Assembly: GCF_000647975.1 (NCBI RefSeq)
Contig: NZ_JFKE01000002.1
Span: 434,001-498,000, forward strand
DNA length: 64,000 bases
DNA from: Actibacterium mucosum KCTC 23349
GTDB lineage: Bacteria; Pseudomonadota; Alphaproteobacteria; Rhodobacterales; Rhodobacteraceae
Direction of reading: 5' to 3'
Shown: one piece after another, positions 26,852 through 35,541 of the stretch
Numbering within the stretch: the first letter of the stretch is position 1
How the letters are laid out: every line of letters begins with the position of its first letter
The notes under the pieces: model-generated
Databases searched by the model: none
Told to the model about the DNA's origin: nothing
Seen by the model: only the letters and a program-made list of their open reading frames with translations
Position numbers and translations under genes: made by a program

Positions 26852-27940
26852 TTATCTTACGGCGGCAATAACCCGCTGCATCACGCCAGCGGCCGGCATG
26901 GGCACCACCAGGGAAACGGTGTCGGGCAGGGCGGCTGCCTTGATCTCGGACGGGTCGTTCTCTACCCCGATCAACCCGGTGCGGAACCCGTGCTGGGCCC
27001 AGGCGATCGCCTGAAGGTCGGGGTCGATCAACGCTTCTTTCAGGCGATCACAGACCGGGCTGAGCGAGATCAGCGGGTGCGACGCAAAAACGGTCGGCTC
27101 CGGATAGATCACGCGGATTTTCGACTTGATCAGGTCGGCGAAATTGGCGTTTTCGTTCAAAAACTCGACCAGCTGGTTTTCATAGCCCACGATGATCGGC
27201 CGCGCGCCCATACCCTGTTTCAAGAAGTTTTCGAAAATGTCGCCAGAACTGGCTTCCATATGGCCCATCGCGGCAAAGTAATCTTCGATCCGGGGCAGCA
27301 GAGTCGGCAGGCTTTCTTCGGTGGGTACGTCGCCGCCGTTCAGAACCGTGGCCAAAAGACCCGACCAGATATTGCCCGAGTTCGACTTGGCCGGGTGGGT
27401 CGAGAACACTTTGAACGGCCCGTAAATGTTCAGGCCCAGGTCTTCTTTCCACCGCGCGCCGTCTTCGATCAGCTTGCCCAGCGCCTGCACATCCGCCGTC
27501 AGGAACCCGTCATTGCGTTTGGCCACAACCCCGGCGCTGGTCAGCGCATCGGCCACGTCGGACCACGCGTAAAACACGATGGGCGAGTTGAAAATGGTTT
27601 CGTCGCTTTTGACTGGTTTGCCGGAAAGACGCGCCAGTTCCACCGCAACCATGTTCGACGGCCACAGGCAGTGCCGCCCGGTGCTGTCCAGCGTTGTCAC
27701 CATCTCGACCGACCCGGCCTTCGAGGCGTTCAGCGTGATTTTGTAGCGGTTCTCGATGATTTCGGCGACTTGCGGGTTTTTCAGCAGCGCCGATTTTTCG
27801 CCGCCGTAAAAGATCGACACCTCAACCGGGTCGCGCCGTTCGACCTGTCGTGTCAGGCTGGAGAGGTCCAGAAACGATATGCCGGCAGCCAGTCCGGCAA
27901 CAACAAGCAGAATGATCAGGCCAATAATCGAACGGTTCAT
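26852..27940 (-). CDS. Solute-binding-like membrane-anchored protein of the VWA/XpaC operon
   Basis: A 362-residue protein with an N-terminal signal anchor (IIGLIILLVVAGLAAGISFL). A periplasmic-binding-protein-like domain follows (VEVSIFYGGEKSALLKNPQV, LDSTGRHCLWPSNMVAVELA, THPAKSNSGNIWSGLLA, ARPIIVGYENQLVEFL). It resembles the solute-binding half of the VWA protein two genes upstream, so the pair are probably paralogues. No ABC permease or ATPase is present. It begins directly after the XpaC stop with no gap, indicating translational coupling. The ligand is unknown. Confidence 0.7.
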   Translation of the reverse strand: MNRSIIGLIILLVVAGLAAGISFLDLSSLTRQVERRDPVEVSIFYGGEKSALLKNPQVAEIIENRYKITLNASKAGSVEMVTTLDSTGRHCLWPSNMVAVELARLSGKPVKSDETIFNSPIVFYAWSDVADALTSAGVVAKRNDGFLTADVQALGKLIEDGARWKEDLGLNIYGPFKVFSTHPAKSNSGNIWSGLLATVLNGGDVPTEESLPTLLPRIEDYFAAMGHMEASSGDIFENFLKQGMGARPIIVGYENQLVEFLNENANFADLIKSKIRVIYPEPTVFASHPLISLSPVCDRLKEALIDPDLQAIAWAQHGFRTGLIGVENDPSEIKAAALPDTVSLVVPMPAAGVMQRVIAAVR

Positions 27941-28537
27941 CTATCCACGGTCCATTTGCGTCGCAAGGGCGGCCACCTGAACTTCAAGCGCCGCGAAATC
28001 ATTTTCAAGGCAAGCGCGGTCGATCTCTTCGATGACCGGGCCAAAGCTGCGGATCTGTGTGCCTAGCGCTTGCAGCCTGTCGCCATGTTTGGGACCCGCA
28101 CGGCGGGCGAGGGCGCCATAGGCCTCGACCGTTTGCACGACGACGGGCAGGTAGTTGTTCACAAACCGGCGGGCCGAGCGGAAATCCTGCGGGTCAGCCA
28201 GAACGTTTTCGCGGATCGAACGCAGGTGATCCGCCATCTCTACCAATGCGGCCCTGTCCGTCTGTGGGGCGGTTTCTGCGACGCCGGCCAATCGGTTGGC
28301 GGCGTCCTGTAACGCTGTCCCTGCGGATTTGACATCGGCGGCTGACACGCGGCTGCTCAGCATCACCTCATCTGCCGGGGTCCGCCGTCCAACAACCAGA
28401 AGCAGTGCGAAGTACACGATAATGCCCAGGCCAAGCGCCGCCCACCAGACCAGCGAGATGCCAAAATAAAGAGCCAGAAAGACAACCGCCGCCAGCACAC
28501 CGGCCAGGATTTGTCTGGGCCCGTCAGGCAGTTTCAT
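27941..28537 (-). CDS. XpaC-like (5-bromo-4-chloroindolyl phosphate hydrolysis family) membrane protein
   Basis: A 198-residue protein with two N-terminal membrane helices (ILAGVLAAVVFLALYFGISL and WAALGLGIIVYFALLLVV). A cytoplasmic helical domain then includes ADHLRSIRENVLADPQDFRSARRFVNNYLP, the XpaC signature. XpaC homologues in Firmicutes accompany TelA-type toxic-anion-resistance proteins. Here no telA is visible, and XpaC is sandwiched between two solute-binding-like proteins. Its ATG shares one base with the preceding stop (TGATG). Confidence 0.78.
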   Translation of the reverse strand: MKLPDGPRQILAGVLAAVVFLALYFGISLVWWAALGLGIIVYFALLLVVGRRTPADEVMLSSRVSAADVKSAGTALQDAANRLAGVAETAPQTDRAALVEMADHLRSIRENVLADPQDFRSARRFVNNYLPVVVQTVEAYGALARRAGPKHGDRLQALGTQIRSFGPVIEEIDRACLENDFAALEVQVAALATQMDRG

Positions 28538-30153
28538 CAGTTATACCCCTTGGCCTTACGCAGCGCCCCGGCCAGATCCGACCCGGCGGAAAACTGTCTG
28601 CCGATCGTGGCCTCGTTCAGCTCTTTCAGCTGTGTCTCGTCGGCGGCCCCAAAGGCAATCGCGTGGATCGGCACGTCCGAGCCGAACCCGTTGGTTTCCA
28701 ACGTGCGCAGCAGAAGGTCGCGGTTGATCGTGTCCGAGGCACCGTCGGTCATCGCCACGATGGCGGGCAGATAATCAAACAGCGTGCCGTCGGCATGGTA
28801 CGGCTCCAACGCCTCCAGCGCGTACCACAGCGCGGCATAAAGGTCGGTGCCGCCGCCGGCCTGCAAGCCCTGCACCGTGTTCAGCGCCTGTCGCAGGGCG
28901 GCAGGTTCGGCACCTTTATAGGTTTCGGGCGGCAGGTGTTCGTGGTTGAAGGCCAGCAGGATATTGATATCGCGCGACGAGGGTTGCAGCAGGTTCACCG
29001 CCGCGGCCTCGGCATCCAGCAGCAGCCCCATCGCGGCTTTCAACTGGTCCAGCGGTTCCCCTTCCATCGAGCCGGACACGTCCAGCACCCAAACCGTCAG
29101 CGACGGTTTGCGCAGCTCAGACTGATACAGCCGCAGTGCCTCGCCGATCACTGCGGCGTCGGGGGTGGGGATCGGGGCGATGGCGCGGTTCAGGTCGACA
29201 CCCCACTCGGGGTTCCAGACCGCCGTGTCGGCATTGTCGGCCGCCAAGCCGATCAGACCGGCGCGCCGGCCCAGCGCCACCAGCTGATCCTGCACCGGAT
29301 CGCTCAGCAGATGCGCCTGCAGATTCAAAAAGGCCTCTTCGGTTTCGGCGTTGCCCTTGTTCACATAGCCCAGCGGGCTGTCGGCCACCGACAGACCATT
29401 GGCCGGGTAGATCACGTAAAGCGGGTCCTGGCCCGATGCGACCAGCGCCTGGTTGGCCTCGATCACCAGCGCCTCGTAGTTGAACATCGCGTCAAAGGCC
29501 CGCGGATTGGCGACCAGGCTGTCCTTCAGCCAGCCCGACGAGCCCGACGACCGGTCCACCTGCGCCAGCAGATCGCGCACCTTGTCCTGCAGTGCCTCAT
29601 CGCCCAGATCGTCCAGCGTCAGAACGTCGGGGTTGTCCCCCAGCGCATAGAGAAAGCCGAAATAGGCCGAAGCGCCCGAGTTTGATTGCGTGGCCGAGGT
29701 CATCGACAGGCGGAACTTATCGGCGCTTGCGGCTTCTTGGATCATCTGCACGGTGATGTCGTCGCGCCCGACCCAGCCCAGCCGCTCCGCAATCGGTCGC
29801 CGCAGGCCCAACACAACGGGCGAGCGCAAAATCGACTCGCGGTGCTTTACCACTTTCTGGGTGTCACCCAGTTCGATCCACAGCGAATTTGCTGGCCAGA
29901 CGGCATCAAATTCGCCCTCGGCACCTTCGCCCAGGATACGCGAGATATCCACGGACCCCTTGTAAGTGACTTTGACATCGACACCGTTCTCGTTGCCCCA
30001 TTCGGCAATGATCGGTTCCAGGGCCTTGTTTTCTGAACCCGAAACAATGTGCAGGTTGCCGCGCAACCCGTTTTGCTGCGGAATGATCCCGCTGCCAAAA
30101 ACCACGGCAATGGCCAACAGGGCCACGGCTACAATCGGTATCAGTCGCTTCAT
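28537..30153 (-). CDS. Solute-binding domain-VWA domain fusion protein
   Basis: A 538-residue exported protein. Residues 1-24 form a signal anchor (LIPIVAVALLAIAVVFGSG). Residues ~30-320 form a solute-binding-protein-like domain (LHIVSGSENKALEPIIAEWG, GEFDAVWPANSLWIELG). Residues ~350-530 form a von Willebrand A domain whose MIDAS motif is DVSGSMEG (around residue 356), with GGTDLY and AMTDGASD completing the metal site. The fusion suggests metal-dependent protein contacts controlled by ligand binding in the periplasm. It is the first gene of a tight three-gene operon. The signal is unknown. Confidence 0.8.
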   Translation of the reverse strand: MKRLIPIVAVALLAIAVVFGSGIIPQQNGLRGNLHIVSGSENKALEPIIAEWGNENGVDVKVTYKGSVDISRILGEGAEGEFDAVWPANSLWIELGDTQKVVKHRESILRSPVVLGLRRPIAERLGWVGRDDITVQMIQEAASADKFRLSMTSATQSNSGASAYFGFLYALGDNPDVLTLDDLGDEALQDKVRDLLAQVDRSSGSSGWLKDSLVANPRAFDAMFNYEALVIEANQALVASGQDPLYVIYPANGLSVADSPLGYVNKGNAETEEAFLNLQAHLLSDPVQDQLVALGRRAGLIGLAADNADTAVWNPEWGVDLNRAIAPIPTPDAAVIGEALRLYQSELRKPSLTVWVLDVSGSMEGEPLDQLKAAMGLLLDAEAAAVNLLQPSSRDINILLAFNHEHLPPETYKGAEPAALRQALNTVQGLQAGGGTDLYAALWYALEALEPYHADGTLFDYLPAIVAMTDGASDTINRDLLLRTLETNGFGSDVPIHAIAFGAADETQLKELNEATIGRQFSAGSDLAGALRKAKGYN

Positions 30154-30244
30154 CTGCGTCGCGCTCCCGCTCGTGTTATCCGAGACTTAAGATACTACCG
30201 GCGCAAATGTAACAGCTATGATGTATTAGTGGGGATTTTCCCCG

Positions 30245-31147
30245 TCACTCCGCCGCTTTGGAAACAGCCGGTATGGCCTGAAGATACGCGGCAATTGCGG
30301 CGCGGTCTTCCGGGCTCAGTTTGGCGGTGTTCTCGATTACATGGGCCATATGTCCGCCGGCACTGTCAAATTCAGGCGTAAACCCGCTTTCCAGGTAATA
30401 GGCGACATCTTCGGGTGACCATGTCAAAGCAGCTGACGTGATGTTGGGAACACGTCCCTTGCCGCTGGGATCGGGGGCGCCGCCCATCCAGCGGGCGCGG
30501 TCCAGCCCGCCCAAGGCGTTGCGGGGCGTGTGACACTCGCCGCAATGACCCAAGGCCTCGACCAGGTACCGGCCACGTTCCAGCTCGGGCGACAGGGCGT
30601 CGTCGGCCATTACCCACCCGGTGCCTCCGAACAACAGTTTCCAACCCCCCAGGCTGCGCCGGATGTTGAACGGAAAGCTTACGTCATGCGGCTGATTGGG
30701 GGTTGAGTCAGCAGGCAACGTGTCTAGGAAGGCTTTCAAGTCCACCAGGTCTTTCAGCTCGGCCCGGCCATAGGACGTATAGGGGAAGGCGGAAAAGTAG
30801 TGCGCGCCATCGGGGGAAACACCAAGCTTGACGGCATTCACCAGATCGATCGTCGACCAGCCGCCAATCCCGGCCTCGGAGGGCGAGATATTCGGGGCGA
30901 CGAACGTGCCGAAGGGGCTGGGGAATTTCTGACCGCCTGCAAGCACCAGCTTGTCCTCACCGGTGGCATTTGGTGCCGCATGGCAGGACGCGCAGCCAGC
31001 CGCATAGAATACGGTTTCGCCGTTTGTGACGTTTGGTTCCAGCCCGCTGATGCTGTCCTCGCTCAGGCTTTCCGGGGCGGTCATAACCCAAAATGCCGCC
31101 GCGCCCACAATGCCCAGCCCGATTAAAATGCGCAGGATACGGCCCAT
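30245..31147 (-). CDS. Di-heme c-type cytochrome, membrane anchored
   Basis: A 300-residue cytochrome with an N-terminal anchor (ILRILIGLGIVGAAAFWVM) and two heme-attachment sites, CASCH (about residue 52) and CGECH (about residue 199). Two cytochrome c domains follow the pattern of the c-type subunits of periplasmic alcohol/aldehyde dehydrogenases and gluconate dehydrogenases (GGQKFPSPFGTFVAPNIS). No dehydrogenase subunit is adjacent. It precedes the VWA protein gene by 91 nt on the same strand. Confidence 0.85.
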   Translation of the reverse strand: MGRILRILIGLGIVGAAAFWVMTAPESLSEDSISGLEPNVTNGETVFYAAGCASCHAAPNATGEDKLVLAGGQKFPSPFGTFVAPNISPSEAGIGGWSTIDLVNAVKLGVSPDGAHYFSAFPYTSYGRAELKDLVDLKAFLDTLPADSTPNQPHDVSFPFNIRRSLGGWKLLFGGTGWVMADDALSPELERGRYLVEALGHCGECHTPRNALGGLDRARWMGGAPDPSGKGRVPNITSAALTWSPEDVAYYLESGFTPEFDSAGGHMAHVIENTAKLSPEDRAAIAAYLQAIPAVSKAAE

Positions 31148-31172
31148 CTCAGCCCTCGAAATCTATCAAAAA

Positions 31173-31206
31173 AAGGAAAAGGCGCGCAAAATTATGCGCG
31201 CCTTTG
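31173..31206 (-). terminator. Rho-independent terminator of the cytochrome c' gene
   Basis: GGCGCGCA/TGCGCGCC stem (31181-31188 with 31195-31202), 6-base loop, followed on the minus strand by a T-rich tract broken by two C. It lies 12 nt after the cytochrome c' stop and separates it from the di-heme cytochrome gene. Confidence 0.85.
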
Positions 31207-31213
31207 TAACGGC

Positions 31214-31687
31214 TTAGCGCGGTGCGCGGAAGGCTTTGTGGCAATCGCCACAAGCTTTGCCCACACCACCCAGTGCAGCGCGCACGCCGTCCAGATCACC
31301 CGATGCCGCTTCCAAAGCGGTGGCGGCTTCGATCAGGGCGTTGGCGTAACCAAAGACTTCGTCCGACTTCTCCCAGATGGCGGGCAAAGCACGGGTGCCT
31401 TCGATCGACGCATTGTCCGAACCGGCCGGCCAATAGGTTGCCTGGTTCATCGAGGCCAGCGCCACCAGGTTGGCTGCGCTGCCTTTGGCGATGTCTGCGT
31501 TGAACTCTGCTTCGCCCTTGGCCATGGCGCCCAAAACGCCCAGGTTATAGCCGTAAAGGTTCATCTGTGCCTGCCGTGCTTTCGCGGCTTGCTGTTCGGG
31601 CGAGGCGTTGTGGCCGCCCGCAAAAGCGGTGCCGGCGGCGATGGTGGCTGAGGCAATTGCAGCAATCAATTTGGGTTTGGTGAACAT
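31214..31687 (-). CDS. Cytochrome c' (class II)
   Basis: A 157-residue periplasmic protein with a signal peptide (LIAAIASATIAAGTAFA), a four-helix-bundle sequence pattern and a single C-terminal heme site CGDCHKAFRAPR, the arrangement of class II cytochrome c'. These proteins bind NO and may protect against nitrosative stress. The ATG at 31685-31687 is preceded by GGAGG; the open frame upstream is not used. It is followed by a strong terminator. Confidence 0.88.
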   Translation of the reverse strand: MFTKPKLIAAIASATIAAGTAFAGGHNASPEQQAAKARQAQMNLYGYNLGVLGAMAKGEAEFNADIAKGSAANLVALASMNQATYWPAGSDNASIEGTRALPAIWEKSDEVFGYANALIEAATALEAASGDLDGVRAALGGVGKACGDCHKAFRAPR

Positions 31688-31789
31688 GGAATCCTCCGGT
31701 TCTAAATGGTTTCCCCGAGAGTTTAACGTTTCAGCCCACTTTTCCTTCCGTGCAAAAACGAACAGATTTGGCGCGTGGGTGCGCATAAC

Positions 31790-32332
31790 TCAGTCTTCGG
31801 TGAAACGCACCTTGCCAATGTAACCCAGGTTGCGATTGCGTTGGGCAAAGTCGATGCCATAGCCCACCACGAACTCGTCGGGGATTTCAAAGCCGGTCCA
31901 ATCGGCGCGGATGTCGACCTCGCGGCGGCTGGGTTTGTCCAGCAGCGCACAGATCTTCAGGCGTGCCGGATTGCGCCCGCTGAGCAGGTGGCGCACGTGG
32001 CTGAGGGTGAACCCCGTATCGACGATATCTTCAACAACCAGCACGTCGCGCCCTTCGATCTGACTGCGTAAGTCCTTGAGAATGCGCACTTCCCGGCTGC
32101 TTTCCATACCGTCGCCATAGCTGGAGGCCTCGAGGAAATCGACCTCGACCGGCAGGTCCAGCTCGCGCACCAGATCGGCGATGAACACGAACGAGCCGCG
32201 CAACAGCCCCACCACGATCAGCTTGTCGGTGTCGCGAAAGCAATCGGTGATCTCGGCCGCCAGCGCCTCGACCCGGGCGGCGATGGTCTTGGCGGAAATC
32301 ATCTCGTCGATCACATAGGATTGGTGCGGCAT
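31790..32332 (-). CDS. hpt: Hypoxanthine phosphoribosyltransferase
   Basis: A 180-residue purine salvage enzyme that makes IMP (and GMP) from the free base and PRPP. The PRPP loop is [14 protein letters not shown], the early [16 protein letters not shown] and the central [10 protein letters not shown] flexible loop are typical of Hpt, and [19 protein letters not shown] ends the protein. It is divergent from the COQ10-like gene; the spacer is 67 nt. Confidence 0.94.
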   Translation of the reverse strand: MPHQSYVIDEMISAKTIAARVEALAAEITDCFRDTDKLIVVGLLRGSFVFIADLVRELDLPVEVDFLEASSYGDGMESSREVRILKDLRSQIEGRDVLVVEDIVDTGFTLSHVRHLLSGRNPARLKICALLDKPSRREVDIRADWTGFEIPDEFVVGYGIDFAQRNRNLGYIGKVRFTED

Positions 32333-32399
32333 GGGGACCCCTTGTTTTCAGGCGGGTTATGGACGATTTACCCTCAACCGATAACAGTTTAACGCGCCC

Positions 32400-32858
32400 A
32401 TGCCGAGCCATTCCGAAACAAAGACCCTGCCGTATTCTGCCGCACAGATGTATGAGCTTGTGGCCGATGTGGCGGCGTATCCGCAATTTCTGCCCTGGAC
32501 CGCGGCGGCGCGCATCCGATCGCGTAAACCAACCCCCGAGGGCGAGGTTCTGGAGGCGGATTTGGTCATTAGTTTCAAGGTGTTCCGCGAACGCTTTGGC
32601 AGCCGCGTCACCCTGAACCCCACCGCCAGGCAGATCGACACGGAGTATATCGACGGGCCGTTCAAACACCTGACCTCGACCTGGAAATTCCGCGATATGC
32701 CCGATGGGGGCTGCGAGGTGGCGTTCAGCGTGGACTTTGAATTCCGGAACCGCGTGCTGGCCGGCGTGATCGGAGTGGTGTTTCACGAGGCGATGCAACG
32801 GGTCGTTAAGGCCTTTGAAACCCGGGCCGCGGCGCTTTATGGCGGTGGCAAAGTTTAA
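32400..32858 (+). CDS. COQ10/RatA family SRPBCC protein
   Basis: A 152-residue START-like (SRPBCC) protein: LPYSAAQMYELVADVAAYPQFLPW at the start and GPFKHLTSTWKFRDMPDGGCEVAFSVDFEF in the body, the pattern of COQ10-type ubiquinone-binding chaperones and E. coli RatA. In alphaproteobacteria the COQ10 role (respiratory use of ubiquinone) is the usual assignment. There is no toxin-antitoxin partner here, which argues against a RatAB system. Confidence 0.85.
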   Translation: MPSHSETKTLPYSAAQMYELVADVAAYPQFLPWTAAARIRSRKPTPEGEVLEADLVISFKVFRERFGSRVTLNPTARQIDTEYIDGPFKHLTSTWKFRDMPDGGCEVAFSVDFEFRNRVLAGVIGVVFHEAMQRVVKAFETRAAALYGGGKV

Positions 32859-32950
32859 CGTTGTTTTGCAAGTTTCGGCCCGGTTTCCGATCCGGAGTTT
32901 AAACTTTTCCGCCTCTTGCATCGCGAAAGGAAACCGGCCCTAATCGCGGA

Positions 32951-34204
32951 ATGACCATGGACCCCATCGCCCAGAAACTGATTGATTTCACTTTAACCGC
33001 CCGGCCCGGCGCCGAGGCCCGCGCGGTGATGCAATTGTCGCTTTACGATTGGTTGGCCTGCGGGCTGGCGGGCCGGCCCGAGCCGCTGGCCAGGATCACC
33101 CGCGAACAGGCGCTGGCCGAAGGCGGGGCAGAGTTGGCGATGATGCTGGGCGGCGGTCGGGTGCCAGCCCGCGCGGCAGCCCTGGTGAACGGGGCCACCT
33201 CGCACGCGTTGGATTATGACGACACCCATTTCGCCCATATCGGCCACCCATCGGTGGCGGTGATCCCGGCGGTTCTGGCGGTGGGCAGCGACGATGTGGT
33301 CGGCGATGCGCTGATCGGGGCCGAGGCCTCGGTTGCGGTGGGGATGTGGCTGGGCCGGGGGCCGTACAAGGTGGGGTTCCATCCCACCGCGATTGCCGGC
33401 GCCATCGGCGCAACGCTGGGTGCTGCGCGGGCGCGCGGGTTGACCGCGGAACAGACGGGCCATGCTCTGGGCATTGCGGCGACCAAGGCGGCGGGGCTGA
33501 TTTCAACCTTTGGCACGATGGCCAAACCGCTGAACGCGGGGCTGGCGGCGGAATGCGGGGTGGTGGCCACCGATCTGGCGGCGCGCGGGTTCATCGCCAA
33601 TCCTGGCTCGCTGGCGGGGCCAAACGGGCTGTGGGCGACCCATCACGGCGATGGGGACGCGGGGGCGCTGAATACGCTGGGCGCGGACTGGCGGATGGTC
33701 GATGTCAGCCACAAGCTGCACGCGTGCTGCCACGGGTTGCACGCGATGCTGGAGGCATTGTCGGGCACCGAGGGCACGCCCGAGGCGGTGCAGGTGACCA
33801 CCCATTCACGCTGGATGCCGGTGTGCAACATTGCCGAACCGGCCACCGGGCTGCAGGCCAAGTTCAGCTATCGCCACACGGCGGCCATGGCGCTGAGCGG
33901 GATGGATACCGGCGATATCGGCAGTTTCACCGATGCCTGCGCCAATGATCCCAGGCTGATGGCGTTGCGGCGCCGGGTTGCGGTCATCACCGACGACACC
34001 TTGTCCGAGATGCAGGCCCGCGTGGTGGTGGATGGCAAGGCGCTGTTCCACGATCTGGCGGCGCCTATGCCGCTGTCGCTGCGCACCGAGAAACTGCGCC
34101 GCAAGGGGCGGGCGTTGCTGGGCGATTTGGAACCCGAGGCCTGGAACGTAACAGCGCGCCCGCAGGTGACCGCGGACGCGCTGCAACCCCTGATGGGCGT
34201 TTAG
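32951..34204 (+). CDS. MmgE/PrpD family protein
   Basis: A 417-residue member of the MmgE/PrpD fold, which includes 2-methylcitrate dehydratase and related enzymes. LVNGATSHALDYDDTHFAHIGHPSVAVIPA is the family core, followed by HPTAIAGAIGATLGAARARGL and HKLHACCHGLHAMLEAL. No prpB/prpC neighbours are seen, so the substrate is open. ATG codons at 32951 and 32957 are both possible. Its stop overlaps the end of the convergent amt gene by 4 nt. Confidence 0.88.
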   Translation: MTMDPIAQKLIDFTLTARPGAEARAVMQLSLYDWLACGLAGRPEPLARITREQALAEGGAELAMMLGGGRVPARAAALVNGATSHALDYDDTHFAHIGHPSVAVIPAVLAVGSDDVVGDALIGAEASVAVGMWLGRGPYKVGFHPTAIAGAIGATLGAARARGLTAEQTGHALGIAATKAAGLISTFGTMAKPLNAGLAAECGVVATDLAARGFIANPGSLAGPNGLWATHHGDGDAGALNTLGADWRMVDVSHKLHACCHGLHAMLEALSGTEGTPEAVQVTTHSRWMPVCNIAEPATGLQAKFSYRHTAAMALSGMDTGDIGSFTDACANDPRLMALRRRVAVITDDTLSEMQARVVVDGKALFHDLAAPMPLSLRTEKLRRKGRALLGDLEPEAWNVTARPQVTADALQPLMGV

Positions 34205-35379
34205 CTGACGTGGTCGTAGGCACGCTCGCCATGGGCCGAGAGGTCCAGGCCGGTGGTTTCAGCCTCTTCATCCACGCGCAGGCCAACCAGCGCCTTGCAG
34301 ACGAAGACCAGGATCACCGTCACCACGATGGTGAAGACACCCACGATCAGCAGGCCGAAGATCTGCGCGCCCCAGGCCCCGGCGCCGAAGACGGCGATCA
34401 TGATCGTGCCGAAGATGCCGCCGACGCCGTGCACGGCGAAGACGTCCAGCGTATCGTCGATCTTCAGCATGTTGCGGACCACATTCACGGCCTCCTGGCA
34501 CAGGATGCCGGCCACCGCGCCGATGGCCAGAGCCTCGACCGGTCCCACAAAGCCCGAGGCCGGGGTGATCGAGGCCAGACCGGCGATGGTGCCGGTGACC
34601 AGACCCACAAGCGAGGCTTTGCCGTACTTGATCCGCTCCCACAGGGCCCATGTCAGCGACGCCGTGGCGGCCGAGATATGGGTGACGGTCAGGGCCAGCG
34701 CCGCGCCGCCATCGGCCGCCAGTTGCGAGCCGCCGTTAAAGCCGAACCAGCCCACCCACAGCATCGCCGCGCCGATCATGACATAGCCGGGATTGTGCGG
34801 CGGTTTCGAGGTGTCTTTGCGCGGGCCAAGGAACACCGCGATGATCAGGGCCGCGATGCCTGCGGTTTCGTGCACCACGATGCCGCCGGCAAAGTCGCTG
34901 ACCGCGCTGCCACCGATCCAGTTTTCGCCCGCCATAAAACCGCCGCCCCAGATCCAGTGCACCACCGGCGCATAGCAGATCAGCATCCACAGCGATGAGA
35001 ACAGCAGCACAAAGCCAAAGGTCACGCGTTCCACATAAGCCCCCACGATCAGCGCCGGAGTGATGATGGCAAAGGTCATCTGGAAGGCAAAGAACAGCAC
35101 CTCGGGCAGGGTGCCCCACAGGCTGTCGGTGGTCACGCCGTTCAGCAGCACCTTGTCAAAGCCGCCCCAGAACGGGCTGGCCTCGCCAAAGGCGATGGAA
35201 TAGCCGGCGACCAGCCACAGTACGCTCATCAAGCAGGCGATGGCATAGCAATGCATAAAGACGCTCAGCACGTTGCGCGCGCGTACCAGCCCGCCGTAAA
35301 ACAGTGCCAGCCCCGGCAGTGTCATAAACAACACCAGCGCCGTAGCCACGATGATCCAGGCCGTATCTGCCCCGTTCAT
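34201..35379 (-). CDS. amt: Ammonium transporter
   Basis: A 392-residue Amt/Mep/Rh channel protein with about 11 hydrophobic segments. VLFMTLPGLALFYGGLVRARNVL, FAGGIVVHETAGIAAL, VGWFGFNGGSQLAADG and FAVHGVGGIFGTI are the conserved pore and twin-histidine regions. It lacks an obvious signal peptide and no glnK gene is adjacent within the window. The leader (35380-35541) contains a 15-bp palindrome and AAGGG before the ATG. The nearby ntr block suggests nitrogen control, though this gene is transcribed separately. Confidence 0.95.
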   Translation of the reverse strand: MNGADTAWIIVATALVLFMTLPGLALFYGGLVRARNVLSVFMHCYAIACLMSVLWLVAGYSIAFGEASPFWGGFDKVLLNGVTTDSLWGTLPEVLFFAFQMTFAIITPALIVGAYVERVTFGFVLLFSSLWMLICYAPVVHWIWGGGFMAGENWIGGSAVSDFAGGIVVHETAGIAALIIAVFLGPRKDTSKPPHNPGYVMIGAAMLWVGWFGFNGGSQLAADGGAALALTVTHISAATASLTWALWERIKYGKASLVGLVTGTIAGLASITPASGFVGPVEALAIGAVAGILCQEAVNVVRNMLKIDDTLDVFAVHGVGGIFGTIMIAVFGAGAWGAQIFGLLIVGVFTIVVTVILVFVCKALVGLRVDEEAETTGLDLSAHGERAYDHVS

Positions 35380-35419
35380 AATCGTTCCCTTCCAGATTTG
35401 ATTGTTTTGCGGGCAGAGA

Positions 35420-35434
35420 GCGAAGATTCTTCGC
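35420..35434. promoter_or_regulatory. GCGAAGA-T-TCTTCGC palindrome upstream of amt
   Basis: Perfect 7-bp arms around one base, 41 nt upstream of the amt start and flanked by AT-rich DNA. It could be an operator for a dimeric regulator or a hairpin in the leader. It does not match an NtrC consensus I know. Confidence 0.45.
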
Positions 35435-35541
35435 CAAATAAAGTCTCAATCGCGCGCAGTAGCGCCAAAAAAGCAAGCAGAGTAATAACTGATTAAAATA
35501 TAAGCTCACATCGCGCAATATGATCAAAAATTGTGCTTAAT

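Noticed and set aside
32400-32858. RatA toxin of a toxin-antitoxin pair
   Set aside because: No RatB-like partner is adjacent, and the sequence fits the COQ10 group equally well.
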